Shown here: positions 40,997 to 51,431 of the stretch, piece by piece
Layout of the letters: each line of letters starts with the position of its first letter
How positions within the stretch are numbered: the stretch's first letter is position 1
NCBI GenBank assembly: GCA_021613535.1
Contig: CP075495.1
Coordinates: 3,968,001-4,032,000, forward strand
Length of the DNA: 64,000 nucleotides
Direction: 5' to 3'
Origin: Adineta vaga
Taxonomy: Eukaryota; Rotifera
The notes under the pieces: generated by a model
Told to the model about the DNA's origin: nothing
The model's input: only the letters and a program-made list of their open reading frames with translations
Databases searched by the model: none
Made by a program: the position numbers and the translations under genes

Positions 40997-41587
40997 TTTA
41001 TTCATTACGATGACAAATCATTGTTGTTGTTGTTTTTTTCACTTTATTATTTACGAATAAGAAAAGAAAAAGAAGATAAAACATTAATCTTGCTTTTTTA
41101 ATCTCCTATCCTGCATTATAAGTTATGTAATTACTTTTACATCTTTAATATCCTGTAGATAATTACTAAATAGACATCGTTTTGACTCAAAAGACAAAAT
41201 TCTATGCAATCAACGAACAATAAGCTTCTGTATCTATTCCATATTGCATCATTAAGATACGTCTCGTAAGAGAAAAACAACTATGAATCATCGTTAAATA
41301 TTCTGGATATTTCTAGTAAAATATCGACCTTGAGTACTAATGATTTTATAACAATTATCAAAAGATTTCCTTCATAAAAACCCTCCAAAAAAAACCTTTT
41401 TATTTATTCACATAAATTTTGTGTTTTTTTCCCTGTACATTTTGCCACGTCACCTTAACATGCTTTTTTTGTCTGATGATATGATTAAAATAAACGTATA
41501 ATTATTGGTTATCAATAAGACGATATTTTCTTTTTTTTCTTTAAATTTATGGATTATTTCAACAATAAATGTTGTCGTTTGTTCATT

Positions 41588-41597
41588 GGAATATTCC
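41588..41597 (+). promoter_or_regulatory. Distal heat-shock element of HSP90
   Basis: The palindrome GGAATATTCC carries a perfect tail-to-tail GAAnnTTC pair. It lies about 330 bp upstream of the HSP90 start codon. Two repeats alone bind HSF weakly, so it would act with the proximal array. Confidence 0.5.
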
Positions 41598-41765
41598 AAC
41601 GTCCAAACAGATTCACTTTTTACCCCATCTTATGAGGAATTGCCATAGTGACACATGTCTGTTTCAATAATGACTATGTTGCAAAGATATAATGCAAAAA
41701 GGGAAGAAAGAGAACGAAAGGAAAAAAAACAGACGAGAACAAACAGCCAAGCACTTTTCTCGTCA

Positions 41766-41795
41766 TTCTCGATTCTTCTAGATTGTTCTATTCTT
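41766..41795 (+). promoter_or_regulatory. Proximal heat-shock element array of HSP90
   Basis: Six 5-bp units in strict register: TTCtc GAttc TTCta GAttg TTCta TTCtt. The first five alternate TTC with GA-starting units, the inverted nGAAn geometry bound by HSF trimers, with GAT in place of GAA. It lies 13 bp upstream of a TATA box, exactly where an inducible heat-shock promoter is expected. Confidence 0.65.
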
Positions 41796-41808
41796 TCTAC
41801 GTTGGGTT

Positions 41809-41817
41809 TTATATATT
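41809..41817 (+). promoter_or_regulatory. TATA box of HSP90
   Basis: TTATATATT directly downstream of the HSE array and about 110 bp upstream of the HSP90 ATG, leaving room for a short 5' UTR. Confidence 0.55.
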
Positions 41818-41927
41818 CATCGGACGTATTTCTATTTCAGTTACATTTTTCTTTTCTCATCGTTATAGTCGTACACATTTGAATATTTCTTTCGAATACT
41901 TTTTTTATTCACTTACTACAACCAACA

Positions 41928-44321
41928 ATGTCAGACAAAATGGAACACGGCTCAGAAGATACTGAAACATTCGCTTTCCAAGCTGAAATTGCCCAATTGA
42001 TGTCGTTAATCATCAATACATTTTACTCGAACAAAGAAATTTTCTTACGTGAATTGATTTCAAATGCATCGGATGCTTTGGACAAAATCCGTTATGAATC
42101 ACTTACTGATTCAACCAAACTTGATAGTGGAAAGGATTTATTCATTAAAATCATACCAAACAAAGCCGATAATACTTTAACAATGATTGATACTGGTATT
42201 GGTATGACAAAAGTAAGTTTGTTCTCATCATTGATAAAAATATACTTAGCGTTTTTCTTTTGCATCTAGGCTGATTTAGTCAACAATTTAGGTACAATTG
42301 CTCGATCAGGTACCCGTGCATTTATGGAAGCACTTCAAGCTGGTGCTGATATATCTATGATTGGTCAATTTGGTGTTGGTTTCTATTCATGTTACTTGGT
42401 TGCTGACAAAGTTATTGTTACATCAAAGCATAATGATGATGAACAATATGTTTGGGAATCTAGTGCTGGTGGTTCATTTACTATTCGACGAGATCCAACT
42501 GGTGAACCACTTGGTCGTGGTACAAAGATTGTTATGTATCTTAAAGAAGATCAAACTGAATATCTTGAAGAAAAACGTATTAAAGAAGTCATCAAGAAAC
42601 ATTCTCAATTTATTGGTTATCCAATTAAATTACTTGTCGAAAAAGAACGTGACAAAGAAATCTCCGATGATGAAGCTGAAGATGAAAAAAAACCAGCCAA
42701 AGATGAAGATGAAAGCAAAAAAGATGAAGCTAAAGTCGAAGAGGTTGAAGATGATGAAGATGATGACAAGAAAAAAGATGTCGATAAGAAGAAAAAAAAG
42801 AAAATCAAAGAAAAATACACCGATGAAGAAGAACTCAATAAACAAAAACCAATCTGGACACGAAATCCAGAAGATATTTCGACAGAAGAATATGCCGAAT
42901 TTTACAAACAATTAACAAACGATTGGGAAGATCATTTAGCTGTTAAACATTTCAGTGTTGAAGGTCAATTGGAATTTCGTGCACTTTTATTCATTCCAAA
43001 ACGTGCACCATTTGATCTATTTGAAAATCGTAAAACCAAAAATTCAATTAAATTATATGTACGTCGTGTATTTATTATGGAAAATTGCGAAGAATTAATG
43101 CCTGAATATTTGAATTTCATCAAAGGTGTTGTTGATTCAGAAGATTTACCATTGAATATTTCTCGTGAAATGTTACAACAAAACAAAATTCTTAAAGTTA
43201 TTCGAAAAAATCTCGTCAAAAAATGTGTTGAATTAATGGACGAAATTGCTGAAGATAAAGAGTCATTTAAGAAATTTTATGAACAATTTTCTCGTAATTT
43301 GAAACTTGGTATTCATGAAGATTCAAACAATCGAGCCAAATTAGCTTCCTATTTACGTTATAATTCGTCAACATCTGGTGATGAAGTAACATCATTCAAA
43401 GAATATATTTCACGTATGAAAGAAAATCAAAAAGATATTTATTATATCACGGGTGAATCACGACAAGTTGTTGATCAGTCAGCCTTTGTTGAACGTGTAC
43501 GTAAACGTGGCTATGAAATTATTTATATGACTGAACCAATCGATGAATATTGTGTACAACAATTGAAAGAATTCGATGGTAAAAAACTTGTTTCGGTAAC
43601 AAAGGAAGGTTTAGAATTACCCGAAGATGAAAATGAAAAGAAAAAGTATGTTCAATGATAAAGAAAAGAGTTTAAAATTTTAAATCTTACTTTTTTTTCT
43701 TCTCTCGTTTAGACAAGAAGAAGATAAAGAAAAATATGAAACATTATGTAAAGTGATGAAAGATATCTTGGACAAGAAAGTCGAAAAAGTTCTCGTCAGT
43801 AATCGACTTGTTTCATCACCATGTTGTATTGGTAAGTTTAACTCTTTCAATAAGAAAAAAACATAAACTTATCGGATTTTCTTTATTATTATTTAGTTAC
43901 ATCACAATATGGTTGGTCAGCTACTATGGAACGTATCATGAAAGCTCAAGCTTTACGTGATACATCAACAATGGGTTATATGGCTGCTAAGAAACACCTT
44001 GAAATCAATCCTGATCATTCAATTATCAAGACACTTAAATCTAAAGTTGATCAAGACAAAAATGATAAATCAGTTAAAGATTTAGTTACATTATTGTATG
44101 AAACATCACTTTTAGCCAGTGGTTTCGCTCTTGAATTACCACAACAACATGCTGATCGTATATTCCGTATGATCAAACTTGGTTTAGGTATTGATGAAGA
44201 AGATGGTGTAGATGAAAATCAAGGTGCAGCTGGCGAATCAGATATGCCACCACTTGAGAATGCTGGAGATAATTCAGCTAATGTTTCAGCTGAAGCATCT
44301 CGTATGGAAGAAGTTGATTAA
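41928..44321 (+). CDS. HSP90: Cytosolic HSP90 chaperone
   Basis: Exons 41928-42212, 42270-43645, 43713-43831 and 43897-44321 encode 734 residues. HSP90 is the ATP-dependent dimeric chaperone of kinases and receptors. The GHKL ATPase domain shows [32 protein letters not shown], the DTGIGM motif and [15 protein letters not shown]. It is followed by a highly charged linker, the middle domain ([46 protein letters not shown]) and the C-terminal dimerisation region ([27 protein letters not shown]). The tail ends MEEVD, the docking site of TPR co-chaperones, which places it in the cytosol rather than the ER. The gene is intact and preceded by heat-shock elements and a TATA box. Confidence 0.98.
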
Positions 44322-45008
44322 AAATACAAACAAAACTTATAGACATCCATCTTTTTCTTTATGTTGTCTTGTTGTTTCGAATAGTTTATGTACGTGCTTT
44401 TTCTATGTTGACCATACCGTTAATATGAATGAGATGGAGAAATAAGAATAAAACAAATAAGATCACTGTTATAGAAAACAAAGAAAAGTATTCAATGAAA
44501 AAAGTGTTTGAAACCAAAGGAGAACATGTATTATAATGGATTATATTTCTTGAACTGATAAAAACATATCGCGTAACTCATGAACTCAATGTAATGATGT
44601 CCGAAACTCGTTGTTAGTCAAAACATTTTCAAAAACAATCACCGTATGTTTTATTTAAATATAGATATTCTCTAACAGATAAAAGTCAATGCATCTATGT
44701 CTTTGATGATCACATCAAATGTTATTCTAAAATGTGAAATTTGCAATAGTAACATAAATTTTTTTCTCAAAAAAAAACGTTTAAATCAATGAAATAGAAG
44801 ATGAAAAAGATGTCTTATGGAACTAATAATAAATAATTACAGATAAAATCAAAGAAAACATATGAAAATAATCTTTGAACTAGTACTGTTCTAATACCTA
44901 TTCGAGTACTTTAATAATTCTATGTATGTTTATTTCAATTCTAGTATATATAATAAACTTATTATTTTAATCAATTCTTTATCAGAAAACAAAATGAATA
45001 AAAATATT
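44322..45008. other. Convergent 3' flanks of HSP90 and the 45-kb membrane-protein gene
   Basis: AT-rich, with no supportable gene. It probably carries the polyadenylation regions of both convergent genes. Confidence 0.4.
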
Positions 45009-45887
45009 CTAATCATCATTTTGATCAGCATATTGTGAGGGAGACATTGATTCATTTGAATGATGACGCGTTTTTTGTGTTAGAGTCTTACTAGATTTGT
45101 TTTGTGTGTCTTGTTGATGGTATTGATGTACATGTACAGTTCGTTTATCTTCTCCACCTTTGAAAAGATGTAAAATAAGAAGAATAATAACAACTACCGT
45201 AAAAACAAAACCAAAACAGACAATTAGAACAATTTCAGTTGTACCTAATCGATATGGAATACAGTAAAGTATATTTAAGAAAGGTGTTGGTGCTATTAAA
45301 TCCAGCGATTTGTTACTTGTATCAATAAGTGTATATAATAATTGTGACTTTGTTGTTTTAAGAAAATAAACATATGAAACATTCATTGATAGATTGGCAT
45401 AAAATAAACGATTCCATCGATCCGTTGTCCATTGACATAAACTATTATCATTTTCAAAATCGTGATTTTCAAGTTGAAAATGATCAATTAATTCATAAGT
45501 ATTTTCAGTTGAACTTCGCCATTGAAAGATTAATATATCGTATGGAGCATAGATTGTATCTGTTTGATTATTTATGATAAAAGTTGTATGTGTAACTAAT
45601 AAACTAATATGAATTTCATTAATTGATGATGGTAAATCATTTGATTGATTAAAATTTATTTGAATATTAAGAGGAGTTGCTGAAATTGATGCTTGATCGA
45701 CAATAATAAAAAGAATAATTTCACTTGGTTTATCAAGATCGACTGATGTTATTGGAACATTATCGTTTTTTCGTAAACGAGCACATTGTAAATCAGAATT
45801 GTTATCATGATTTATAAAAGGAAATTGATTGCATAGAATAGTAAGAGTTTGTTGTACTAAAACGAAAAAACAAAAACGATGAAACAT
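45009..45887 (-). CDS. Unrecognised type I single-pass membrane protein
   Basis: A single 292-residue frame. The N-terminus is hydrophobic (MFHRFCFFVLVQQTLTILC), consistent with a signal peptide. An ectodomain of roughly 200 residues follows, with several N-glycosylation sequons (NNSD, NQSN, NQTD, NLSM, NVSY) and four cysteines. A strong transmembrane helix lies near residues 215-240 (IVLIVCFGFVFTVVVIILLILHLF), followed by a hydrophilic cytoplasmic tail of about 50 residues rich in Ser, Thr and Gln. I do not recognise the ectodomain family. Lack of introns suggests a lineage-specific gene. It could be a receptor or adhesion protein, but nothing in the sequence decides this. Confidence 0.65.
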   Translation of the reverse strand: MFHRFCFFVLVQQTLTILCNQFPFINHDNNSDLQCARLRKNDNVPITSVDLDKPSEIILFIIVDQASISATPLNIQINFNQSNDLPSSINEIHISLLVTHTTFIINNQTDTIYAPYDILIFQWRSSTENTYELIDHFQLENHDFENDNSLCQWTTDRWNRLFYANLSMNVSYVYFLKTTKSQLLYTLIDTSNKSLDLIAPTPFLNILYCIPYRLGTTEIVLIVCFGFVFTVVVIILLILHLFKGGEDKRTVHVHQYHQQDTQNKSSKTLTQKTRHHSNESMSPSQYADQNDD

Positions 45888-47209
45888 GATTATTGCAGAG
45901 AGTTATTGAAAATTTTACTTGAAAAAATGGTATACGATAGACGTACAGTTGTTAAATAAACAATTAATAATAAATAGATAGACTTGAACATGTCACCGAT
46001 ATGTTTCTACAAAATTTCTTTGATTTTTTTCAATTGATATATTGACTATCATTCAAAAAGATATATCATAACTGAATGAATATAATCATGTTTGTATCAA
46101 AACTGAGTCACCGTTCCACATGAACGATTATTGTAATCGAAAATGAATCAATACGAAAAAAAAATGATTTGAAACAAAGATTATCTTCATGTAAACATAT
46201 GTTTAAATATGAAAGAAAATATCAAATGAGATTTCAAAGAATAGTAATCCTATTTCATAATGTTGAATATGACACAATCAGTTCTTTCCAATTTCGACAA
46301 TTCAAGTTTCATACAATATACAAGATCTTGATGATATGAACCGAGCTTCATGTGAAAGCATATCACGAATCAAGATATATATATTCTCTGCTACGAACGA
46401 TTTATGAGAGCATTGTATTTTTAAGTTTTGTTTAATGTACATCATACAATTTTTATATCATAGCAACTATTCATATTAGTTATTCAAATGTATGACTAAT
46501 CTTGTTCGATGATTATCTTAGAATATTAGTAAGAAGAAAAAAAAGGAAATTATTTCGCTGCCAACTATCTATTAGAATGTATGGAAGGAAAGAAAGAAAG
46601 AAAGAATGAATATAGTTTGTTTTTTACATACTCATTTTTATCTTTTCTTCATTTGTCAATGATATAATAAAATCCATATTCGCCTTTATATCTTTTCGAT
46701 TTATTACATTAGTAAGAAGAAAAAACATTATATTGCATAGATAATCAAGTTTATGAAGGGTACTTTCGCCAGGTCTTAAAGAAGAATTTCATGACGTGTT
46801 TTTATCGAAAATAGCACGTACATGTTTCACTTGTTTAAAATGAATCAAACGAACATGAGAATATGTACATTTATATTGTATCGTCAAATTAAAAAACGAA
46901 CTCCATACCATACTAAAATCAAATGTTGGTTTCTTTGATTTCATCATGGTCTTTGTTCGTTTATGACTTTTTTTTCTTCCTTCGAAAAACGACATGTTTC
47001 ACACATGTAGATAGTTATATGAATGCATTTAGTCATGCACGAATGCCTTGCTCTTTTGCATTCTTTTTTTTTTCGAACATGATCATCATGCAAGAAGTGC
47101 AAACACAAATACGCATGGACGTTTTGTTTTATTCTTTATAGATTATAGAAGTGTTATTCGAACAAAACACCTCGATAGTTTGTGTTGTTTTGAATGTTTA
47201 TTATGATCC
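45888..47209. other. Intergenic region before the scramblase gene
   Basis: No gene supported. Short frames overlapping on both strands near 46.8-47.1 kb show no domain character. Confidence 0.4.
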
Positions 47210-50200
47210 ATGGCAGACAATAATCAAATAACTGATATAACTAATATTCTGATAATTCTTTCTAATGAAGAAGAATTAATAATTAAACCTTTTCAATCCA
47301 GTACGCTATGAATATGTTTTATTTTCTATCGTGTTGTTTTTCTTTGCGATTCTTTTAGCATCTGTAAATGATATTGGAGCAATTGAATGTGGAAAAATTG
47401 TCTCTCGAATAAATAAACCTTTATTTGATTATCAAATTGGTAAAATTTCACATAGAAATTGTTAATTTCAAGTTTGCAAATGTGTTTCTTTTCATAGGTG
47501 ATAAAACGAATACATCCGTGTTTAATTCGGTATTTACCCAACGAATTATTTTAACTAATCCTGGAACAAAACAAGTGAGTGTATAGTTATCGAAGAATTC
47601 TTCTTTCATTTTTATACTCTACGTGAATATTTATTAATTTAGATTGTTTTCGAATTCTATCAGAATCGTCTTCCACAATTTTGTCAAATTTGCTGTAAAC
47701 AAGAGGTTCAATGTAGATCAATCATATCCAATGAAAGTGTAGTTGTTGGTTCAGTTCGACAAGGGTATGTTCAAATGAAAAACTACTTTATTTATAGCAG
47801 AGAACAAAGAAGAAGAAGAAGCGGTAATAAGAAAGAAATTTCTTAGATAGTTATTCGTGACGATGATTGAAGTTTTGCTAAATTTTTAAGATATAAATGT
47901 AATAATCGATAAGTTGATTCAGCAACCATTCCAATATCTTTATCGGCATAGAATGTAAAACCATTCAATTCTTCTTGACGCATATCAAATGCATCAGAAC
48001 CCGGAGGAAGTTCAACAGAAAATGTATGTGGAATTTGTGCAATTGCTTTAGCCCAATCTTCACTCGTACCTGTTGCAGGATAGAGTACCGTTGATGATTG
48101 ACCAATTCTAAATGTATTCGAACTTAATCGATTCATTTCAGAAAGTAAACGTTCAGTACGATGAAAATCATATGGACGTATACGAGTTGTAAATGAAAAT
48201 GGTAACATCCAGAAATTTCCGAAAGCATGTAGAGTTATAAATGAATGGAAATAACGTCGACGTTTTAATATAAATGAAGTTATCGCACGAACTTCAGGTT
48301 CAGATTCAGGATAAGGTCCACGATAAGTTTCTTCGCTGAATTTCGATTTAAAAAAAGAGGCAAAGAACGAAATAGTTCAGTTCAAAAAAAAAGAGAAAAT
48401 TATTACCAGGGAAATTTTGATGCACCTCGATTATCCCATGCAAATGGAAAATTTCGATTTAAGTCTACTCCTGGACAATCAGCATGTGGTCGTCGATTTT
48501 TTCTCCACATTCGTTGTTGATCGTGCTGTTCTTCTGTATCCCAAACTTTTCCGACATCGTCATGTGTATAAACATAACCATCAGGATTAACAACAGGCAT
48601 AAAATAAAAATCATACGAATCAATTAGTTTTCTTACGTCAGCATCACGTGCTAATGTACCATTTATTAATCGAGCGATTGTATAGAGAACAGTTGCAGTA
48701 GAAATCCATTCTCTTGCATGTATACCACCATCGAGCCAAATAGAACGACGATTACTTCGAAATGGCATCAGGCCAATTTTAGCGACAATTATTGAACGAT
48801 TTTCATGAGTATGACCAATAATTTCATAGGCAAAAAACCGTGAAATATTTGGATGTTGAGAGAGTTCATTAAACCAACGAATTATTGTTGGATAACGAGG
48901 ATACTGATCAATGATTTCAGAAAATGATGGTACAGTATCTAACCAAGATGGATGTGAAGAAATAGTCGAACCTAAATAAGAATAACGATTGATTTTTGTA
49001 AAAAATAAAAGTGAGATTTACTTGTTGAAGAAGTAGTAGTAGTAGTGGTGGTCGTAGTTGTCGTCGTCGTCGTCACTGTTGTTCTAGTTGTAGTTGTAGT
49101 TGATGAAAAAGCAAATTTAGTTGATGCGGTAAAACTTCGTGGTACAGTGGGTGGTGGTGGTCTATTCGTGTATGTTGGTAATTTAGGAAATCGTTCATAA
49201 AACGATTGAGTTGTTGTGTGAATTGATTGCCACCATGAACGTTGTGTTGATCGAAAACTACTACTACTAGTAACTGTATCCACTGGATCATAAACATTAA
49301 TAATGATTCCAAAATGTTGAGGTGTTGGATGTGATGTTGTTGATATTAATCTTGTTCGATTTCTTCGTCGATAACGATGACGTCTATACGTTTGTTCTGT
49401 TGTTGATGTTGGATGAAAGAAATACGTTGTTCGACTTGTAAGAAATTCGTTTCCATACGCATGCTGATTTCTTGGAGAAACAGTTTCAATTGGTACCGCT
49501 GTTGGATGATTCGTTCTTGATAAAGGTATCCCATCATAGAAATGTTTTGGTGCCATAAAATTCTGTCGATTGATTTGATTCCATGATGAATTATGAAAAT
49601 ATTGATATTGTGCTGTTAATAATGCTATTAAATTCGAAAACCAAATCGAATAAGAAAGTATATTTGTCATGAAATCGTTCTCTTTTTTTCCCTTGTTCTT
49701 ACTGATGAAATAATCTCAATTGATTACAATAATAAAAAAGAAAAAGAAATAAGAAAATCATTCTTTGACATTTGATTAGTCAATGCCATTTGCACATTGA
49801 TTTTTTGCTTTCATTAGATCGAAAGATAAAAATTACCAATCGGAATTTTGATGTAATCTGAACAGTTTGATTTATTCATTCTTTTCTCTTTTCTTTTTTC
49901 ATTACAGAATGGCATTTGCAAAAGTATGGTATGATATATATGATAATAGACGTGAACATGTAGCAAGTGTAATATTACGTAAAAGTCATTTACGAGGTAA
50001 AATTCAACATCGTGTACCAGAATTTGAAATAATTGGTAATGATGAAACGACAAGTATTGGAAGAATTTATCCGTTTTCAACTGATCTTGAAAGAACAGAA
50101 TATGGACAAGCTGTAGCAGTCAAAAGTATATTTCATTTTAATTATTCTTTAGACAATCGTTCTTTTTGTTTTTTTTGAAGTTCCACTTGACATGAAAATG

Positions 50201-50317
50201 GAAACAAAAGCTACATTATTAATGGCAACACTTTTTCTTGTATGTAATTGATAATCAATTAGCATGTTAAAACTTAGATTCTATTTTTATCTATTGTAGA
50301 AATCACGGCTGGCTTAA
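47210..50317 (+). CDS. PLSCR: Phospholipid scramblase, with a nested gene in intron 4
   Basis: Exons 47210-47300, 47359-47439, 47498-47574, 47643-47764, 49908-50125, 50181-50239 and 50300-50317 give 221 residues. Scramblases are tubby-fold, Ca2+-linked membrane proteins that move lipids across the bilayer. Matches to PLSCR are TQRIILTNPGTKQIVFEFYQ with a CQICCKQEVQCRS cysteine cluster, VVGSVRQG before the intron, VWYDIYDNRREHVASVILRKS after it, EFEIIGNDETTSIGRI, and VAVKIPLDMKMETKATLLMATLFL, the C-terminal hydrophobic helix (compare FPLDLDVKMKAVMIGACFLI in PLSCR1). The proline-rich N-terminus of vertebrate PLSCRs is missing. Intron 4 (47765-49907, 2,143 bp) joins GG to A in phase 2 and is far longer than its neighbours because it houses a carboxypeptidase gene on the other strand. 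Confidence 0.82.
47843..49670 (-). CDS. M14A metallocarboxypeptidase with a mucin-like N-terminal region
   Basis: Exons (minus) 49670-49022, 48971-48407 and 48335-47843 encode 568 residues. M14 zinc carboxypeptidases trim C-terminal residues from peptides. The catalytic domain (roughly residues 240-568) shows the zinc motif GGIHAREW (HxxE), MWRKNRR and GVDLNRNFPFAW for substrate binding, CEETYRGPYPESEPEV, RRRYFHSFITLHAFG with the third zinc histidine, YPATGTSEDWAKA, and VELPPGSDAFDMRQEE, whose E lies at the catalytic glutamate position. A signal-like N-terminus (SIWFSNLIALLTA) is followed by about 190 Thr/Ser/Pro/Tyr-rich residues ending in a poly-threonine run. This stands where the inhibitory propeptide would be. 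The whole gene lies inside intron 4 of the scramblase, on the opposite strand. Confidence 0.9.
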
Positions 50318-51431
50318 TGAAATCGATTGTAAACACGACCTACTATCGAGAATTTCATTTTGATTTTGTATATATCACGAAAGTGATCAATCTTATTGAA
50401 TGTACTCCTGTTTCTTTTTTTTTTATAAGTAATAATCGTTGAATTTTTCTTATTTGTTAATTATCTTTTGAAATCATATTATATTTTTAATTGTTTGATA
50501 AGTAGTGACAGGTATTTATTACTTTATCTTTTATAGACATTGTCATCATATTCTATTTGCAGAAGGTTGTCAGTTGCCAACTAATTCTTCGAATTTTTCT
50601 AATATTTTCTCGTCATAAGACTCGATATTTACTGCTTAGAAAAGATTTTCGTATCAATTATGTATTTGAGATATGTATATTCTCTTGATAGAATGTCTGT
50701 TATCTTGACAAATGACTTGTTATTGAGAAGAGAAAATAATCAAACACATATTATAGCGATTGAAAATAGAAAAGAAACTTTTAACTGATATTTGTCATTT
50801 GTTTCTCTTCTACTCGCAGAATGTCATTGAGAAGATTCATATGTTCTTTATCAATCGACAAGTATCACACAAGGAAAAAGAAACGAGAAGAAAGGACCTT
50901 GTCTTTAGATCTGATTACATCATCAATGTCTATATCAATCTAAGAATGAAAGATTAATTTATAAAGCAAAAATCATGACAGGTTTATTTCAAATCTGTTT
51001 CATTTCAAATGAAAATCTTTTGAACCATTTTCAGTATTTTATTTGATCTACATATGAAATTTCCCGTAGGATGAAGTAAAGAAGATTGACATAAAGGCAA
51101 TTAGACAAGCATGTGAGACGCGTCGTCAATAACGAAGGCGAAGGTTGATAAAGTAAGTGGAAGAGGAGAGCACAGTGGAAATAAAGAGACAGAGAGGGAG
51201 AAGAATATCAGTATAAACTCTCCTACTGACAGCTGTTTGTTTATTATTATCCTCATTATTAAGCGATTCTTATTAGAATAAACGATGCATTTCGACGGGC
51301 ATCAGACAGATTTTAACGATGTAAGAAAAAAATGTCGATCATCTGAAAATAATTATTAAGCAATTGATCAGATCAGCAAATAAATATATATATATATATA
51401 GAAAGAGAAAGAGAGATCGAAATCAATCTGA
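50318..51431. other. Intergenic region; TATA-rich promoter of the PAICS-like gene
   Basis: No gene in most of the stretch. A (TA)n tract at 51384-51400 about 30-45 bp before the next start codon is a plausible TATA region, with a GA-rich segment after it. Confidence 0.45.

Noticed and set aside
42617-42911. Minus-strand frames inside HSP90
   Set aside because: Shadows of the lysine/glutamate-rich linker; the plus-strand protein is unambiguous.
47765-47846. Scramblase ending by read-through after VRQG in the short downstream frame
   Set aside because: It would lose the conserved second half. The phase-matched acceptor at 49907 restores the full scramblase sequence.
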